Below, one piece after another: positions 8,015-16,226 of a stretch of 64,000 nt of DNA (its first letter is position 1; every line of letters starts with the position of its first letter). Source of the DNA: Pseudomonas sp. Irchel 3E13 (GTDB lineage: Bacteria > Pseudomonadota > Gammaproteobacteria > Pseudomonadales > Pseudomonadaceae); NCBI RefSeq assembly GCF_900187455.1, contig NZ_FYDX01000019.1:1-64000 (forward strand), written 5' to 3'. Position numbers and translations under genes: made by a program. The notes below the pieces were generated by a model. That model was given only the letters and a program-made list of their open reading frames with translations. It did not search any database and was not told the origin of the DNA.

Positions 8015-9253
8015 ATGACCGACGCCTCCACCACTCCCCCCGCCCACGTTGCCATTATCGGCGGCGGCCCCGCCGGCCTGATGGCGGCGGAAGTCCTCAG
8101 CCTGGCCGGGGTTCGCGTCGATCTGTACGACGCCATGCCCTCGGTGGGGCGCAAGTTTCTCCTGGCCGGCGTCGGCGGCATGAACATCACCCATTCCGAG
8201 CCCTACCCCGCCTTCATCGCCCGCTACGCCGAGCGCCGCGAGAACATCGCCGCGCTGCTGCAAGGCTTCGACGCCGACGCCCTGCGCGCCTGGATTCACG
8301 GCCTGGGCATCAACACCTTCGTCGGCACCTCGGGGCGGGTGTTCCCCACCGACATGAAAGCCGCGCCGCTGCTGCGCGCCTGGCTCAAGCGCCTGCGCGA
8401 TGCCGGCGTAGTTATCCACACCCGCCATCGCTGGCTGGGCTGGAATGACGATGGCGCGCTGCGGATCGGTTATCCACAGGGCGAAATGGCGGTAAAACCC
8501 GACGCGGTGATCCTCGCGCTTGGCGGCGGCAGTTGGGCGCGGCTGGGGTCGGATGGCGCCTGGTTGCCGCTGCTGGCTGAGCGGGGTGTGGATATCTCGC
8601 CGCTGCAGGCGGCCAACAGCGGTTTCGAAGTGGCGGCGTGGAGCGACCTGCTGAAACAGAAATTCGCCGGTGCACCGTTGAAGAACATCGCCCTCAGCCT
8701 GCCCGGCCAGGCGCCGCGCCTGGGTGAATTCGTGCTGACCGAAGGCGGCGTCGAAGGCAGCCTGGTGTATGCCTGGTCGGCGCAGGTCCGCGAAACCATC
8801 AACCGCGACGGCAGCGCCACCCTGCTGCTGGACCTGCTGCCGAACAAGCCTGTGGATAAAATTGCCGCCGCGCTGAGCAAGCCGCGGGGCTCGCGCTCCA
8901 TGGCCAAGCACCTGCACGGTCAGTTGGGCCTGGACGGCGTGAAAGCGGCGCTGCTGCGGGAATTGACCGGGCCGGAGGTGTTCGCTGACCCGCAACGGCT
9001 GGCGGCGGCGATCAAGGCATTGCCCATAGTGGTCGTACGGCCGCGGCCACTGGATGAGGCGATCAGCAGTGCTGGCGGGGTGAGGTTCGAAGCGCTGGAT
9101 CAGGGCTTGATGTTGAAGCAGGTACCGGGGGTGTTCTGTGCCGGCGAGATGCTGGACTGGGAGGCGCCGACGGGGGGGTATTTGCTGACGGCGTGTTTTG
9201 CCAGTGGGCGGGTGGCGGGGTTGGGTGCTCTCGACTGGCTGAAAAACCGGTGA
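8015..9253 (+). CDS. NAD(P)/FAD-dependent flavoprotein, BaiN/RdsA (HI0933-like) family
   Basis: 412 residues. An N-terminal FAD Rossmann motif is plain (VAIIGGGPAGLMAAEVLS), followed by the family signature GRKFLLAGVGGMNITHSE. Later come ILALGGGSWARLGSDG and a C-terminal CAGEMLDWEAPTGGYLLTACFASG that closes the FAD site. It resembles the proteobacterial subfamily TIGR03862 (PA4991-like in P. aeruginosa). The physiological substrate is unknown. It is a single gene ending in a strong bidirectional hairpin shared with the convergent rhlE. Confidence 0.85.
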   Translation: MTDASTTPPAHVAIIGGGPAGLMAAEVLSLAGVRVDLYDAMPSVGRKFLLAGVGGMNITHSEPYPAFIARYAERRENIAALLQGFDADALRAWIHGLGINTFVGTSGRVFPTDMKAAPLLRAWLKRLRDAGVVIHTRHRWLGWNDDGALRIGYPQGEMAVKPDAVILALGGGSWARLGSDGAWLPLLAERGVDISPLQAANSGFEVAAWSDLLKQKFAGAPLKNIALSLPGQAPRLGEFVLTEGGVEGSLVYAWSAQVRETINRDGSATLLLDLLPNKPVDKIAAALSKPRGSRSMAKHLHGQLGLDGVKAALLRELTGPEVFADPQRLAAAIKALPIVVVRPRPLDEAISSAGGVRFEALDQGLMLKQVPGVFCAGEMLDWEAPTGGYLLTACFASGRVAGLGALDWLKNR

Positions 9254-9267
9254 TTATCGATTCATTG

Positions 9268-9305
9268 TTCGGGCCTATCGCTGGCTTGCCAGCGATAGGC
9301 CCGAA
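9268..9305. terminator. Perfect 18-bp inverted repeat between convergent genes
   Basis: TTCGGGCCTATCGCTGGC, two bases, then its exact complement. It lies between the stops of the flavoprotein gene and rhlE. The core ATCGCTGGC..GCCAGCGAT is a REP-type Pseudomonas repeat. There is no long T run, so it may be a REP hairpin that also ends or stabilises both transcripts. Confidence 0.7.
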
Positions 9306-9320
9306 TAAGCAAAGAACTTC

Positions 9321-10643
9321 TTAAGGCTTACGCTTCTTAGGCCCGGTATTGAACGCCGGCACCTTACGTACCGCCTTCGCCGGCACCGGCGCATCGCCGC
9401 TGTCGGTCCAGCGCCCAAGGCTACCTTTCGCGCCGCTCTGCTTGGGCTTCTTCGGTTTCTTCGGCTTTTTCAGGATCTGTCCGCTGGCATCAGTCTCCGG
9501 CACCCGGTGATCCGGCTCGAAATCCGGCTCCATATGACGCGGCAAGGTCTTGCGGGTCAGGGTTTCGATTGCCGAAAGCAATTGCACTTCATCAGCGCAG
9601 ACCAGGGAAAGCGCCTCCCCGGTATTCCCTTTGCGGCCAGTCCGACCAATGCGGTGGATGTAATCCTCGGCGACGATCGGCAAATCGAAGTTCACCACCA
9701 GCGGCAGGTCATCGATATCCAGGCCCCGCGCCGCGACGTCGGTGGCCACCAGAATCTGGGTTTCCCGCGCCTTGAAACTGTCCAGCGCACGCTGGCGGGT
9801 TGCCTGCGGACGATCACCGTGGATGCCGTCGGCATTGATGCCCAGGCCGACCAGACGCTCAACCAGTTGATCCACACCGTTACGGGTCTTGGCGAACACC
9901 AGCACCTGGCTCCAGCGCTGCTTGCGCAGCAGGTGGCAGAACAGCTCAGTCTTGCGCTTTTTATCCACAGGCACGATCCACTGCTTCACCGTGCTCGCGG
10001 TGACGTTGCGCGGGCTGACTTCGATGCTCAGCGGGTCGTTGAGCATCTGCCCGGCCATCAGGCGGATTTCGTCGGAGAAGGTGGCGGAGAACAGCAGGGT
10101 CTGGCGCTTGGCCGGCAGCGCGGCGTAGATCGAACGCAGTTCTTCAGCGAAACCGAGGTCGAGCATGCGGTCGGCTTCGTCCAGCACCAGCGCCTGGAGC
10201 TGGTTGAATTTCACCGCGTTCTGGCGGAACAGGTCGAGCAGACGGCCGGGTGTCGCCACCAGGAGGTCGATGCCCTTGCGCAGTTTCATCATCTGCGGGT
10301 TGATGCTGACCCCGCCGTACACAGCGTAGGTGCGCAGCGGCAGGTGCTCGGCGTATTCGCTGATGTTGGCGTGAACCTGCTCGGCCAGTTCGCGGGTCGG
10401 CACCAGCACCAGGGCGCGGACCGAGTTGCTGGCGACCTGGGCGCCTTCCATCGTCAGGCGCTGCAGCAGCGGCAGAGCAAAACCGGCGGTCTTGCCGGTG
10501 CCGGTCTGGGCCGCGGCCATCAGGTCGCGACCGGCCAGCACGGCGGGGATGGCCTGGGCCTGAACCGGTGTCGGGGTGTTGTAGTTCAGGCCTTCGAGGG
10601 CGCGCAGCAGCGGTTCGATCAGGCCGAGTTTGGCGAATGTCAT
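9321..10643 (-). CDS. rhlE: ATP-dependent RNA helicase RhlE
   Basis: 440 residues starting MTFAKLGLIEPLL; an upstream in-frame ATG at 10670 would add nine residues but is less like the family. DEAD-box motifs appear in order: Q motif with PTPVQAQAIP (about 24-33), AQTGTGKT (45-52), PTRELAEQ, TPGRLLD, DEAD, SAT, VATDVAARGLD and HRIGRTGR. A lysine-rich tail (KKPKKPKKPKQ) follows, typical of RhlE and useful for nonspecific RNA binding. RhlE unwinds RNA in ribosome assembly and mRNA decay, especially in the cold. It is a single gene, convergent with the flavoprotein gene. Confidence 0.9.
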   Translation of the reverse strand: MTFAKLGLIEPLLRALEGLNYNTPTPVQAQAIPAVLAGRDLMAAAQTGTGKTAGFALPLLQRLTMEGAQVASNSVRALVLVPTRELAEQVHANISEYAEHLPLRTYAVYGGVSINPQMMKLRKGIDLLVATPGRLLDLFRQNAVKFNQLQALVLDEADRMLDLGFAEELRSIYAALPAKRQTLLFSATFSDEIRLMAGQMLNDPLSIEVSPRNVTASTVKQWIVPVDKKRKTELFCHLLRKQRWSQVLVFAKTRNGVDQLVERLVGLGINADGIHGDRPQATRQRALDSFKARETQILVATDVAARGLDIDDLPLVVNFDLPIVAEDYIHRIGRTGRKGNTGEALSLVCADEVQLLSAIETLTRKTLPRHMEPDFEPDHRVPETDASGQILKKPKKPKKPKQSGAKGSLGRWTDSGDAPVPAKAVRKVPAFNTGPKKRKP

Positions 10644-10701
10644 GGAAATACCGTCAGGGGATTCGTGCAATGGCGCGAAGTTTACCCTGTTCGGCCCCGG
10701 A

Positions 10702-11637
10702 TCACCGAGTTCCGGACATCTCGCCTTTCAGCACCTCGGGCGCGGGCGGCGTCACCGGCGTCTTGCGCCACTGCGGAATGCCGATCAGCACCACCGCGCC
10801 GATGATCACCGCCATCGCCAGGCATTCCTCGGCGCCGATCTGCTCGCCAGCGAAGGCGATGCCCAGCAGTACCGCCACCGCCGGGTTGACGTAGGCATAG
10901 CTGGTGGCCGCCGCCGGGCGCACATGCTTGAGCAGGTACATGTAGGCGCTGAAGGCCAGGATCGAGCCGAACACCACCAGATAGGCCAGCGCGCCCCAGC
11001 CAGCGGCGGTGGGCATCTGGGTCATGCGCTCACCGCTGAACGCGCTCGCCGCCAACAAGGCTACGCCGCCCACCAGCATCTCCGCCGCACTGGCCATCGG
11101 GCCTTGCGGCAGCGGCAGACTCTTGCTCCACACCGAGCCGAACGCCCAGGACGCCGCCGCGAACAGGATCAGCGCCGCGCCCAGCGGACTGGCCTGCAGG
11201 TTGGAACCGAGGTTGAGCAAGCCGATGCCGAGCAGCCCGAGAAAGATCCCGCCCCATTCCAGACGGGTATTGCGGTGCCCGAAGAACAGTCCGAACAGCA
11301 AGGTAAACAGCGGCACCGTGGCCACCGCCAGCGCCGCCACGCCGGAAGCGACGCCCGCGTGCTCGGCCACCGTCACCCCGCCGTTGCCGCAACTGAGCAA
11401 AAGCACGCCGATCATCCCCGCCGCCTTCCACTGTTGCCAGGTCGGCGCCGGCACCCCGCGCCAGCGCAGGAAACCGTAGAGCAGCGCCCCCGCCACTACG
11501 AAGCGCACACCCGCCATCAGCATCGGCGGCCATGACTCGACACCGATGCGAATGGCCAGGTAGGTAGACCCCCAGACCAGATAGAGGGCAAGGAACGCAC
11601 CGATCAATAACCAGGGAAAACGACGGGAGGCAGGCAT
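10702..11637 (-). CDS. EamA-family drug/metabolite exporter (YedA-like)
   Basis: 311 residues from ATG 11637 (MPASRRFPWLLIG); longer frames upstream do not look native. There are about ten hydrophobic helices in two EamA repeats, with the N-terminal YLVWGSTYLAIRIGVESWPP signature of YedA-type proteins. It is an inner-membrane transporter, probably exporting amino acids or small metabolites; the substrate is not readable. It is divergent from the Lrp/AsnC gene at 11791 with a 153-base gap, which suggests that the regulator controls it. Confidence 0.8.
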   Translation of the reverse strand: MPASRRFPWLLIGAFLALYLVWGSTYLAIRIGVESWPPMLMAGVRFVVAGALLYGFLRWRGVPAPTWQQWKAAGMIGVLLLSCGNGGVTVAEHAGVASGVAALAVATVPLFTLLFGLFFGHRNTRLEWGGIFLGLLGIGLLNLGSNLQASPLGAALILFAAASWAFGSVWSKSLPLPQGPMASAAEMLVGGVALLAASAFSGERMTQMPTAAGWGALAYLVVFGSILAFSAYMYLLKHVRPAAATSYAYVNPAVAVLLGIAFAGEQIGAEECLAMAVIIGAVVLIGIPQWRKTPVTPPAPEVLKGEMSGTR

Positions 11638-11790
11638 GGGGGGCTCGAATTTGAGTTGTTGTGGCGTTAGTTTAGAAAGCTTCACCGGCAAAATTAAGTT
11701 TCAAAAAACGCTTATCGAGCACCTGGGCTTTCGAAAAAACGGATCTTTCAGGTGTTTCCCTTTGTTTTCACAAGGCCCTTTGCAGACCCC

Positions 11791-12240
11791 ATGGACAAGT
11801 ACGATCGCATGCTCCTCGCCGCCCTCCTGGAAAACGGCCGCGCCTCCTTCGCCCAGTTGGCGCGCACGGTCAACCTCTCGGCCCCGGCGGTGGCCGAGCG
11901 GGTGGCGAAGCTGGAAGCCAGCGGGGTGATTACCGGTTATCAGGCCAAGGTCGACATGAGCAAGATCGGCCTGCCGATCCAGTGCGTGATCGAGCTGCGC
12001 CTGGCCAGCCACGGCAATCAGCAGGCGTATGAAGCGCTGACGCAGATTCCCCAGCTCACCGAATGTCACCGGGTCACCGGCGATCCCTGCGTGATCATGC
12101 AGGCGGCGGTGGGGTCGATGCCGGAGCTGGAAGAGCTGATCAACCGGGTGGCGCAATTCGGCTTCAGCAAAACCTCGATCATCCTCTCCAGCGCCGTCGA
12201 GCGGCGGGTGCCGCTGGGGCAACTGGAGAAAAAGGCTTAG
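11791..12240 (+). CDS. Lrp/AsnC-family transcriptional regulator
   Basis: 149 residues from ATG 11791 (MDKYDRMLLAALLENGRASF). The N-terminal winged HTH is clear (LARTVNLSAPAVAERVAKLEASGVI), and the C-terminal RAM domain ends with RVAQFGFSKTSIILSS. Such proteins bind amino acids through the RAM domain and form octamers. Its back-to-back placement with the EamA exporter suggests local control of amino acid export. Its stop overlaps the stop of the convergent exonuclease gene. Confidence 0.85.
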   Translation: MDKYDRMLLAALLENGRASFAQLARTVNLSAPAVAERVAKLEASGVITGYQAKVDMSKIGLPIQCVIELRLASHGNQQAYEALTQIPQLTECHRVTGDPCVIMQAAVGSMPELEELINRVAQFGFSKTSIILSSAVERRVPLGQLEKKA

Positions 12241-12842
12241 CGGTGTTTGCTCAGGGCTTCGCGGATTTTCGCGGCGGGGACTTTCTGCAGGCGGCACAGG
12301 AATGAGTGGGACAGCTCCTGCACACCGTGGGTCTGGCGCAGTTCGCCGACCAGGTGTTGCAACAGGTTGGCGGCCATCTCGGCGTCGGCCATGGCCCGGT
12401 GCGCGGTGCCGGTGTCTGGCAGGCCGGCCCAGCGGGTCAGGGTGCCGAGCTTGTGGTTCGGCGCCGCCGGCAGCAGGCGCCGCGACAGCAATAGCGAACA
12501 GGCGAAGGACTGATTGCGGCTGCGGCCGATACGGCTCAGTTCGTAGTCCCAGAATTTCTGGTCGAAGGCGGCGTTGTGCGCCAGCAGCGGCGTGTCGCCG
12601 ACGAACTCGGCGACTTCGTTCATCACCTGATTGACCGGCGGCGCGCTGCGCAGCATCGCCGTGGTAATGCCGGTCAGCGCGGCAACGAAGGCCGGTACCG
12701 GCACGCCGGCATTCATCAGGCTCTGGTAGCGCTCGACGATGCGGCCCCGCTCCAGCATGACCACCGCCACCTCGGTGGCGCGGCAACTCGCGCCCGGGGT
12801 GATGCCGGTGGTTTCAAAGTCGATGACAGCGATACGTTCCAC
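12237..12842 (-). CDS. DEDDh 3'-5' exonuclease (DnaQ/PolC-like)
   Basis: 201 residues. The exonuclease motifs are intact: DFETTG (Exo I) at about 8-13, LLAHNAAFDQKFWDYE (Exo II) and HRAMADAEMAANLL (Exo III, DEDDh type). It resembles the stand-alone PolC-type exonucleases of Pseudomonas, which trim DNA or RNA 3' ends; the target is not known. Its start is 9 bases beyond the stop of the NYN gene, so the two are probably co-transcribed. Confidence 0.8.
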   Translation of the reverse strand: MERIAVIDFETTGITPGASCRATEVAVVMLERGRIVERYQSLMNAGVPVPAFVAALTGITTAMLRSAPPVNQVMNEVAEFVGDTPLLAHNAAFDQKFWDYELSRIGRSRNQSFACSLLLSRRLLPAAPNHKLGTLTRWAGLPDTGTAHRAMADAEMAANLLQHLVGELRQTHGVQELSHSFLCRLQKVPAAKIREALSKHR

Positions 12843-12851
12843 GAAAAAACC

Positions 12852-13331
12852 TCAATGCTTGAGCAAAAGCGCGCCGTCGATGGGCACATAGCGCGTGGCG
12901 GCGCGGATCAGCGAATTCGCGGTCAGCCCCGGCACGCCGTAGGCCACGGCCTCGACGCCATGGCGCTGAATGATGCGTTCCAGCAGCAGGTCGAAATCGC
13001 CGTCGCCGGACGCCAGCACCACCTGATCGACCCGGGCGGCGGCGTCCACCACATCCAGGGTGATGCCCACGTCCCAGTCGCCCTTGGCCGAGCCATCGCT
13101 GCGCTGGATATAAGGCTTGAGCTTGACGGTGAAACCGAGGTTGCGAAGGATCTGCTGGAATTGCTGCTGCTTGCTGTCGCCACGGTCGATGGCGTAGGCG
13201 AAGGCCTCGACGATCTCGCCATCACGGCTGACGTCGGCCCAGAAGGCGGCGTAGTTGAAATGACAACCATAGGCTTGGCGGACGGTGTAGTAGAGGTTCT
13301 GGACATCGACGAACAGCGCGATTTTCTTCAC
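12852..13331 (-). CDS. NYN-domain (PIN-like, LabA/DUF88) putative ribonuclease
   Basis: 159 residues. GTG at 13331 is chosen because GGAGGT lies a few bases upstream; the GTG at 13337 overlaps that site. The NYN acidic residues are seen: FVDVQNLYYTV near the N-terminus, KGDWDVGITLDVVDAA in the middle and LASGDGDFDLLLERI after it. Such proteins are predicted Mg-dependent RNases. The gene pairs with the downstream exonuclease gene, suggesting a shared nucleic acid processing role (inference). Confidence 0.8.
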   Translation of the reverse strand: MKKIALFVDVQNLYYTVRQAYGCHFNYAAFWADVSRDGEIVEAFAYAIDRGDSKQQQFQQILRNLGFTVKLKPYIQRSDGSAKGDWDVGITLDVVDAAARVDQVVLASGDGDFDLLLERIIQRHGVEAVAYGVPGLTANSLIRAATRYVPIDGALLLKH

Positions 13332-13396
13332 TTCCACCTCCTTTCACACCGGGTTTGAGCCAACAAGGGCGCCCAGTATGCCGCCCTTGGAGGGCA

Positions 13397-13441
13397 ATCG
13401 CGAGCAAGCTCGCTCCAACGGGTGCCATAGGAGCGAGCTTG
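13397..13441. repeat. REP doublet (REPIN), partly degraded
   Basis: ATCGCGAGCAAGCTCGCTCC at 13397-13416 faces GGAGCGAGCTT at 13430-13440. This is the common P. fluorescens-group REP core. The right copy is shorter than in the intact pair at 58419-58484. It sits between the NYN and DUF2076 genes. No RAYT transposase gene is in the window. Confidence 0.8.
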
Positions 13442-13463
13442 TCGGGGCGCCGAACCGTCGCGA

Positions 13464-14192
13464 TCAGACGTAATCGTCGTCGGAGAAGAAACCGCCACCG
13501 TCGTCGTTGTAACCGGTGTCGGTGAAACCCGCGTCGTTGCCGTTATCGGCGGTATAGCGCTGGTTGTCATCATTCCAGCCGCCGTGATCACTGGTCGGCG
13601 CTGGCTCTTCCTTGATGACTTCGACAATTTCTTCCGGCTGCGAATTGTGGTGGAACAGGCTACTGATGCCTTGCGCCAGCATCACGCCACCGGCCACGCC
13701 GGCCGCAGTCTGCAACGCACCGCCGAGGAAGCTGCTGGCACCACTGCGGGCCGGGGCCGCCTGGGGCGCCGGCGCAGGTGGCGCACCCCAGTTGGATTGC
13801 GGAGCGCTGCCAGGACCATCACGCCAGCCGCCGCCGCTCGAAGGGGCCGGCGCAGCCGCAGGCTGGCTCGGCGCCGGACGGGTACCGGAACCGAAGATGC
13901 TCGACAGGAAACCACCACTGCTTTGCTGCGCCGGCGCACTCGCGGCGGCGGCGGCCTGGGCCTTTGCCGCCGCCAATTCGGTCTGCAACTGCCGGTTCTG
14001 CTCGTCGAGGCGCTTGATCGCAGCCTCCTGGACCAGGATCGCCTGGGCCATGTAGTACGGCGCGGCGGCGTGTTGCTGAACAAGGCCCGCGATATGAGCC
14101 TGGGCCTGGGCATCCCGCGGTGCGCCTTCGGCTTCGGCCTGGCGCAGCCTGGCGAACAGGCCATCGATCAGGGTTTGTTCTTCGTGATTCAT
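13464..14192 (-). CDS. DUF2076 domain protein
   Basis: 242 residues. The N-terminus (MNHEEQTLIDGLFARLRQAE) and a helical first third match the DUF2076 family. A coiled stretch (about 55-85, Ala/Gln rich) leads to a low-complexity Pro/Ala/Gly linker, a hydrophobic Gly-rich helix (LGGALQTAAGVAGGVMLAQGI) and an acidic Asp/Gly tail ending DDDYV. No enzyme motif is visible and the function is unknown. It is divergent from the YciC-like gene. Confidence 0.8.
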   Translation of the reverse strand: MNHEEQTLIDGLFARLRQAEAEGAPRDAQAQAHIAGLVQQHAAAPYYMAQAILVQEAAIKRLDEQNRQLQTELAAAKAQAAAAASAPAQQSSGGFLSSIFGSGTRPAPSQPAAAPAPSSGGGWRDGPGSAPQSNWGAPPAPAPQAAPARSGASSFLGGALQTAAGVAGGVMLAQGISSLFHHNSQPEEIVEVIKEEPAPTSDHGGWNDDNQRYTADNGNDAGFTDTGYNDDGGGFFSDDDYV

Positions 14193-14269
14193 GACGCGAC
14201 CTCTCTAGTACGGTTGCAGTGAACATGAAGACAAGCATCGCCAATTCAATGCGACACCGGCATGAAACT

Positions 14270-14298
14270 TTGTTCAGATTCGGCCCCTGCGCTAAAGT
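14270..14298 (+). promoter_or_regulatory. Sigma-70 promoter for the YciC-like gene
   Basis: TTGTTC, a 17-base spacer, then TAAAGT, ending 31 bases before the ATG at 14330. Confidence 0.5.
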
Positions 14299-14329
14299 GG
14301 CCGCTTGCTTTGGACTTCGAAAACGACCC

Positions 14330-14995
14330 ATGAATCCGCTCAGCGTTCTGCGTGACTCCCTGTATTTCTTCCGCCGCCACCTGATCAGCATCGCCGGCCT
14401 GTGCCTGCCGCTGGTGATCATCGAGGCCCTGTGCACTCAATTGCTCTACGGCCAGTTGGGCGATGAAGCCTCGCCCGCCTACGGCTTGTTGGTGGGGCTG
14501 CTGTTCTACCCGCTGTACAGCGCCGCCCTGATCCTTTATCTCGACGCCCGCAGTGACGGCCATGAGCCGCTCAAGCGCAACCTGATGGCGCGGGCCCTGC
14601 AGTTGTGGCCGTCCTTCGCCCTGCTGGTGCTGCTCAGCTCGCTGCTGATCATGGCGGGCATCTCGCTGTTCATCCTGCCCGGCATCTGGGTGATGACCAA
14701 TCTGGTGTTCGCCGAGTACCTGCTGGTGCTGCAAGGCCGCGCGCCGATCGCCGCCATGCGCGAGAGCTTCCAGATGGTCAACGGCCACTTCTGGCGGATC
14801 CTGGTGTGCATGCTCGGGGTCATGGCGCCGCTTTGGCTGTTCAACGGGCTTACCCTGGCGCTGCTGCCCGAGCAGGTCAGCCCGGTACTGGAACTGCTGG
14901 TCAATGTGCTCAACAGCTTCGTGCAACTGTTCAGCACGGTGGTGCTGTTCCGCCTGTTCATGCTGATAAGCGAGTCCACCCCGGCGCGTTCCTGA
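14330..14995 (+). CDS. YciC-like inner membrane protein
   Basis: 221 residues starting MNPLSVLRDSLYFFRRHL; longer frames upstream run through the promoter. Six hydrophobic segments are visible, with the family pattern FILPGIWVMTNLVFAEYLLVLQGRAPIAAMRESF. It resembles YciC (UPF0259), an envelope protein of unknown activity. The next gene begins 46 bases after its stop. Confidence 0.75.
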   Translation: MNPLSVLRDSLYFFRRHLISIAGLCLPLVIIEALCTQLLYGQLGDEASPAYGLLVGLLFYPLYSAALILYLDARSDGHEPLKRNLMARALQLWPSFALLVLLSSLLIMAGISLFILPGIWVMTNLVFAEYLLVLQGRAPIAAMRESFQMVNGHFWRILVCMLGVMAPLWLFNGLTLALLPEQVSPVLELLVNVLNSFVQLFSTVVLFRLFMLISESTPARS

Positions 14996-15041
14996 ACCCC
15001 GGGGCTATGCTCAATCGTCACACCCGACCTTGCCGAGCCCG

Positions 15042-16127
15042 ATGACCCGACTACTGCGCAACCTCCTGCTGATACTGCTGTTGATCGCCGTCCTGCTCTG
15101 GCTGCTGGCCTGGCAGGCGGGTTGGCGACCGGAGCCGGAAGAAACGGTGCCGGTGGCCTGCACCGCCCCGGCCAAGCCGCTGATTCCCGGCCAGCAGCTC
15201 AAGGTGATGAGCTGGAACGTGCAGTACCTGGCGGGCAAGCGCTATGTGTTCTGGTATGACGAGGCCAAGGGCGACGACCGCCGCCCCACCGAACAGGACC
15301 TGGCCGTCAACCTCGATGAAGTGGCGCGGGTGATCCGCGCCGAGCAGCCGGACATCGTCCTGCTCCAGGAGCTGGACAACAACGCCAAGGCCAGCGACTA
15401 CCAGGACCAACTGGCACTGCTGCGCGAACGCCTTGCCGATCTCTATCCCTGCGCCGTCCAGGCGTACCAGTGGAAAGCCGAATTCGTCCCCGACTGGCAT
15501 ATCGCCGGCAGCGTGGGCCGCACCCTCGCCACCCTCAGCCGCTACCCGATCCAGCAGGCGCAGCGGATCCAGTTGCCGCGGGCGTCCGACAACCTACTCA
15601 GCCGTTTGCTCCAGCCGCAACAGGCGGTGCTGGTCAGCTACCTGCCGCTGCGTGAGGGCGGTCAGTTGGCGGTGCTCAACACCCAACTGGCGCAGCATGA
15701 ACCGGGCAGCGACGTGCAGGCGCGCCAGGTCGCCGAGCTGGAGCGATTGCTCGACCAGTTCGAACGCCAGGGCACGCCGTGGTTGATCGGTGGGGATTTC
15801 AATCTGCTGCCGCTGGGGCAGTACCGGCGGTTGAAGCCGGAACAGCGCCCGTTCTATTCGGCGGACAGCGAACTGCATGTGCTGTGGGACAAGTACCCGA
15901 TGATCCCCGGCAATGCCGAGGCCACCGGCGCCGAGCGCTCGGCGTGGCTGACCCATTTCCCCAATGACCCGCAACTGGACGGGCCGGACCGGACGCTGGA
16001 TTACCTGTTCCACAGCCCGAAACTGCGTCGGGTGAGTGCGCAGGTGTTGCAGCAGGACACGTTGGAGATTTCCGATCATTTGCCGGTGACAGCACGGCTG
16101 TTGTTGCCGATGCCGCCGGAGTCCTGA
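15042..16127 (+). CDS. Endonuclease/exonuclease/phosphatase-family protein, membrane-anchored
   Basis: 361 residues from ATG 15042 (MTRLLRNLLLILLL). One N-terminal transmembrane helix (about 5-27) puts the catalytic domain in the periplasm. EEP motifs are present: MSWNVQYL, LLQELDNNA, GGDFNLLP and the terminal SDHLPV. Members cleave phosphodiesters in nucleic acids or phospholipids; the substrate here is unknown. A 99-base gap separates it from the convergent mgsC gene, where I see nothing distinctive. Confidence 0.8.
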   Translation: MTRLLRNLLLILLLIAVLLWLLAWQAGWRPEPEETVPVACTAPAKPLIPGQQLKVMSWNVQYLAGKRYVFWYDEAKGDDRRPTEQDLAVNLDEVARVIRAEQPDIVLLQELDNNAKASDYQDQLALLRERLADLYPCAVQAYQWKAEFVPDWHIAGSVGRTLATLSRYPIQQAQRIQLPRASDNLLSRLLQPQQAVLVSYLPLREGGQLAVLNTQLAQHEPGSDVQARQVAELERLLDQFERQGTPWLIGGDFNLLPLGQYRRLKPEQRPFYSADSELHVLWDKYPMIPGNAEATGAERSAWLTHFPNDPQLDGPDRTLDYLFHSPKLRRVSAQVLQQDTLEISDHLPVTARLLLPMPPES

Positions 16128-16226
16128 GCAGGGGAGTTCTGGTGCACGTCAGTAGATTGTCTGCGCGCTCGATCTCAAGCACGCACCCCATCACCCGGCA
16201 TGCACATCAAACACCCCACCCTTAGA